Below are positions 11,117-12,223 of a stretch of DNA of 12,223 nt, piece by piece. A program made the translations under genes and the position numbers. The notes under the pieces were generated by a model. That model had not been told where the DNA came from, did not search any database, and worked only from the letters and a program-made list of their open reading frames with translations. Location: contig JAISZM010000093.1 of assembly GCA_031269205.1 (NCBI GenBank), forward strand, positions 1-12,223, written 5' to 3'. The stretch comes from Eubacteriales Family XIII. Incertae Sedis bacterium. GTDB taxonomy: Bacteria; Bacillota; Clostridia; Peptostreptococcales; Anaerovoracaceae. Each line of letters starts with the position of its first letter. Within the stretch, counting starts at the first letter, position 1.

Positions 11117-12223
11117 CTATACGGTGTCTATGTTCTCCACGGCCGCGCGTTCGACCGCGAGACCCTTCACGTAGCGCGCGAGAAAGGTCGCGAAACCCCG
11201 CGCGTCGTCGGGATCGGGCGCCGCTTCGACGCCGGTCATCTCCGCGAAGACGTTTTTGTCGAGCCACGCGCCGAGGGAATCGTCCGCTCCCGTCGCGCGC
11301 GCGGAGTTGGTCTCGTCGGCCGAGCGCTCAGCTTGGGCGGCGCCCGTCGTGCCGGCTCTGCTCGCGGCTTTGTCGGCTCGATAGGCCGCGAGCAGGGCGA
11401 TGCCCCACGCGCCTCCCTCTCCGGCCGTTTCCATGACCGACACGGGAGCGCCGAGCGCGGCCGCCATGATCCGCTGTCCCGCATGGCCCGTCTTGAACAG
11501 ACCGCCGTGCCCGACGACGCGATCAACCCTGACCTTCTCGTTTTCAAGTATGCCCATGCCGATCTTCAGCGTCGCGACGGCCGAGTAAAGCAGGGCGCGC
11601 GTGAAGTTCGCGAAGGACAGGCGACTGTCCGCGGAGCGCGCGACGAGCGGTCTTCCCTCGTCGAAATCCGTGATGGGTTCGCCCGCCAGATAATTGTATA
11701 CAATCAGCCCTCCGGCGTCGCCGTCGCCTTTCAGCGCCTCGCCGTACATGGCGCCGTAAACGGTGTCGTCGTCGAGCGAAGTTCCCGCGGCCTCCGCGAA
11801 GCCGCGAAAGACCTCGGCCCACGCGTCGATCTCGGACGCACAGTTGTTGCAATGCACCATGGCGACGGGGCGACCCTCCGGCGTCGTCACCATATCGATC
11901 TCGGGATAGACCTTCGACAACGGGCGCTCGAGGACGAACATCGCGAACACGGACGTGCCAGCCGATATGTTGCCCGTGCGCTCGGCCACCGCGTTCGTCG
12001 CGACCATGCCCGTGCCCGCATCGCCCTCGGGCGGGCAGGCCGGGGCGCCCGGCCCGAGCGCGCCCGAAGGGTCGAGCCACGCCGCCCCTTCGAGCGTCAG
12101 AACGCCCGCGTCATCTCCCGCGCGGAGCACCGTCGGAAGAAGATCGCGAAGCCGCCGCCGGTCGCTTTGCTCGGCTCCGTCGCCGCTCCGTGCGCGCACC
12201 AACTCATCGAAGGTGGCGAGCAT
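11117..12223 (-). CDS. araB: FGGY-family kinase, probable L-ribulokinase, N-terminus cut by the window
   Basis: Only the last 368 residues are present. The frame is open at the window edge, and the Met at 12223 is probably internal because FGGY kinases have about 500-560 residues. The sequence shows the FGGY C-terminal domain: PPEGDAGTGMVATNAV with a likely catalytic Asp, GNISAGTSVFAMFVLE, MVHCNNCASEIDAW, VDRVVGHGGLFKTG and SVMETAGEGGAWGIALLAAY. It resembles the kinase found with araD/araA in Bacillota rather than the classical enterobacterial AraB. Its place as first gene of an araA-araD operon points to phosphorylating L-ribulose with ATP; sequence alone does not separate this from xylulokinase. 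Residues about 283-316 form an Ala/Ser/Thr/Glu-rich insert before the final helices. A partial copy of this part of the gene lies at 6426-6581. Confidence 0.88.
   Translation of the reverse strand: MLATFDELVRARSGDGAEQSDRRRLRDLLPTVLRAGDDAGVLTLEGAAWLDPSGALGPGAPACPPEGDAGTGMVATNAVAERTGNISAGTSVFAMFVLERPLSKVYPEIDMVTTPEGRPVAMVHCNNCASEIDAWAEVFRGFAEAAGTSLDDDTVYGAMYGEALKGDGDAGGLIVYNYLAGEPITDFDEGRPLVARSADSRLSFANFTRALLYSAVATLKIGMGILENEKVRVDRVVGHGGLFKTGHAGQRIMAAALGAPVSVMETAGEGGAWGIALLAAYRADKAASRAGTTGAAQAERSADETNSARATGADDSLGAWLDKNVFAEMTGVEAAPDPDDARGFATFLARYVKGLAVERAAVENIDTV

Overview
The window looks like a chromosomal stretch from a fairly GC-rich anaerobic bacterium, most likely Bacillota (Clostridia-like) or possibly Spirochaetota. 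The basis is a PepV-type dipeptidase, an AraA/AraD/FGGY-kinase set of the kind common in Bacillota, DUF3791/DUF3990 genes, and dispersed GTGAC...GTCAC repeats. No rRNA or tRNA is present, so the phylum is an inference from gene types.

Layout. (1) 1-513: 3' end of an M20 dipeptidase (PepV-like). (2) 702-2039: a methyl-accepting chemotaxis protein with almost no extracytoplasmic domain, behind a good promoter whose -35 lies in a 38-bp dyad. (3) 2158-4334, minus strand: an APC-family permease followed by a CvpA-family membrane protein, probably one operon. Its promoter sits so close to the ATG that the mRNA should be leaderless. A 42-bp tandem duplication of the cvpA 3' end lies between this operon and the chemotaxis gene. 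(4) 4391-8763: an accessory island full of repeats, intact small toxin-antitoxin-like modules and broken genes. It holds a DEDDh exonuclease, a BrnT/CopG-like pair flanked by a 30-bp direct repeat, relics of a RelB/RelE-type module, a stray FGGY-kinase piece fused in frame to the RelB relic, a decapitated ABC transporter ATPase, and a coupled three-gene DUF3791-DUF3990-DUF3791-like operon (candidate ADP-ribosyltransferase toxin with antitoxins). (5) 8868-12223, minus strand: an L-arabinose operon in the order kinase, isomerase (araA), epimerase (araD), closed by a strong terminator; the kinase runs off the window.

How it fits together. The two flanks are ordinary housekeeping and catabolic operons. 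The ara operon converts L-arabinose to L-ribulose (AraA), then L-ribulose-5-phosphate (kinase), then D-xylulose-5-phosphate (AraD). Between the flanks is a hot spot where small selfish or defensive modules have arrived and decayed. GTGAC/GTCAC-bounded repeats occur at its two edges and at several internal boundaries. The most interesting candidate system is the DUF3791-DUF3990-DUF3791-like operon at about 7251-8304; the most unusual structure is the chimeric scrap region 6074-7121.
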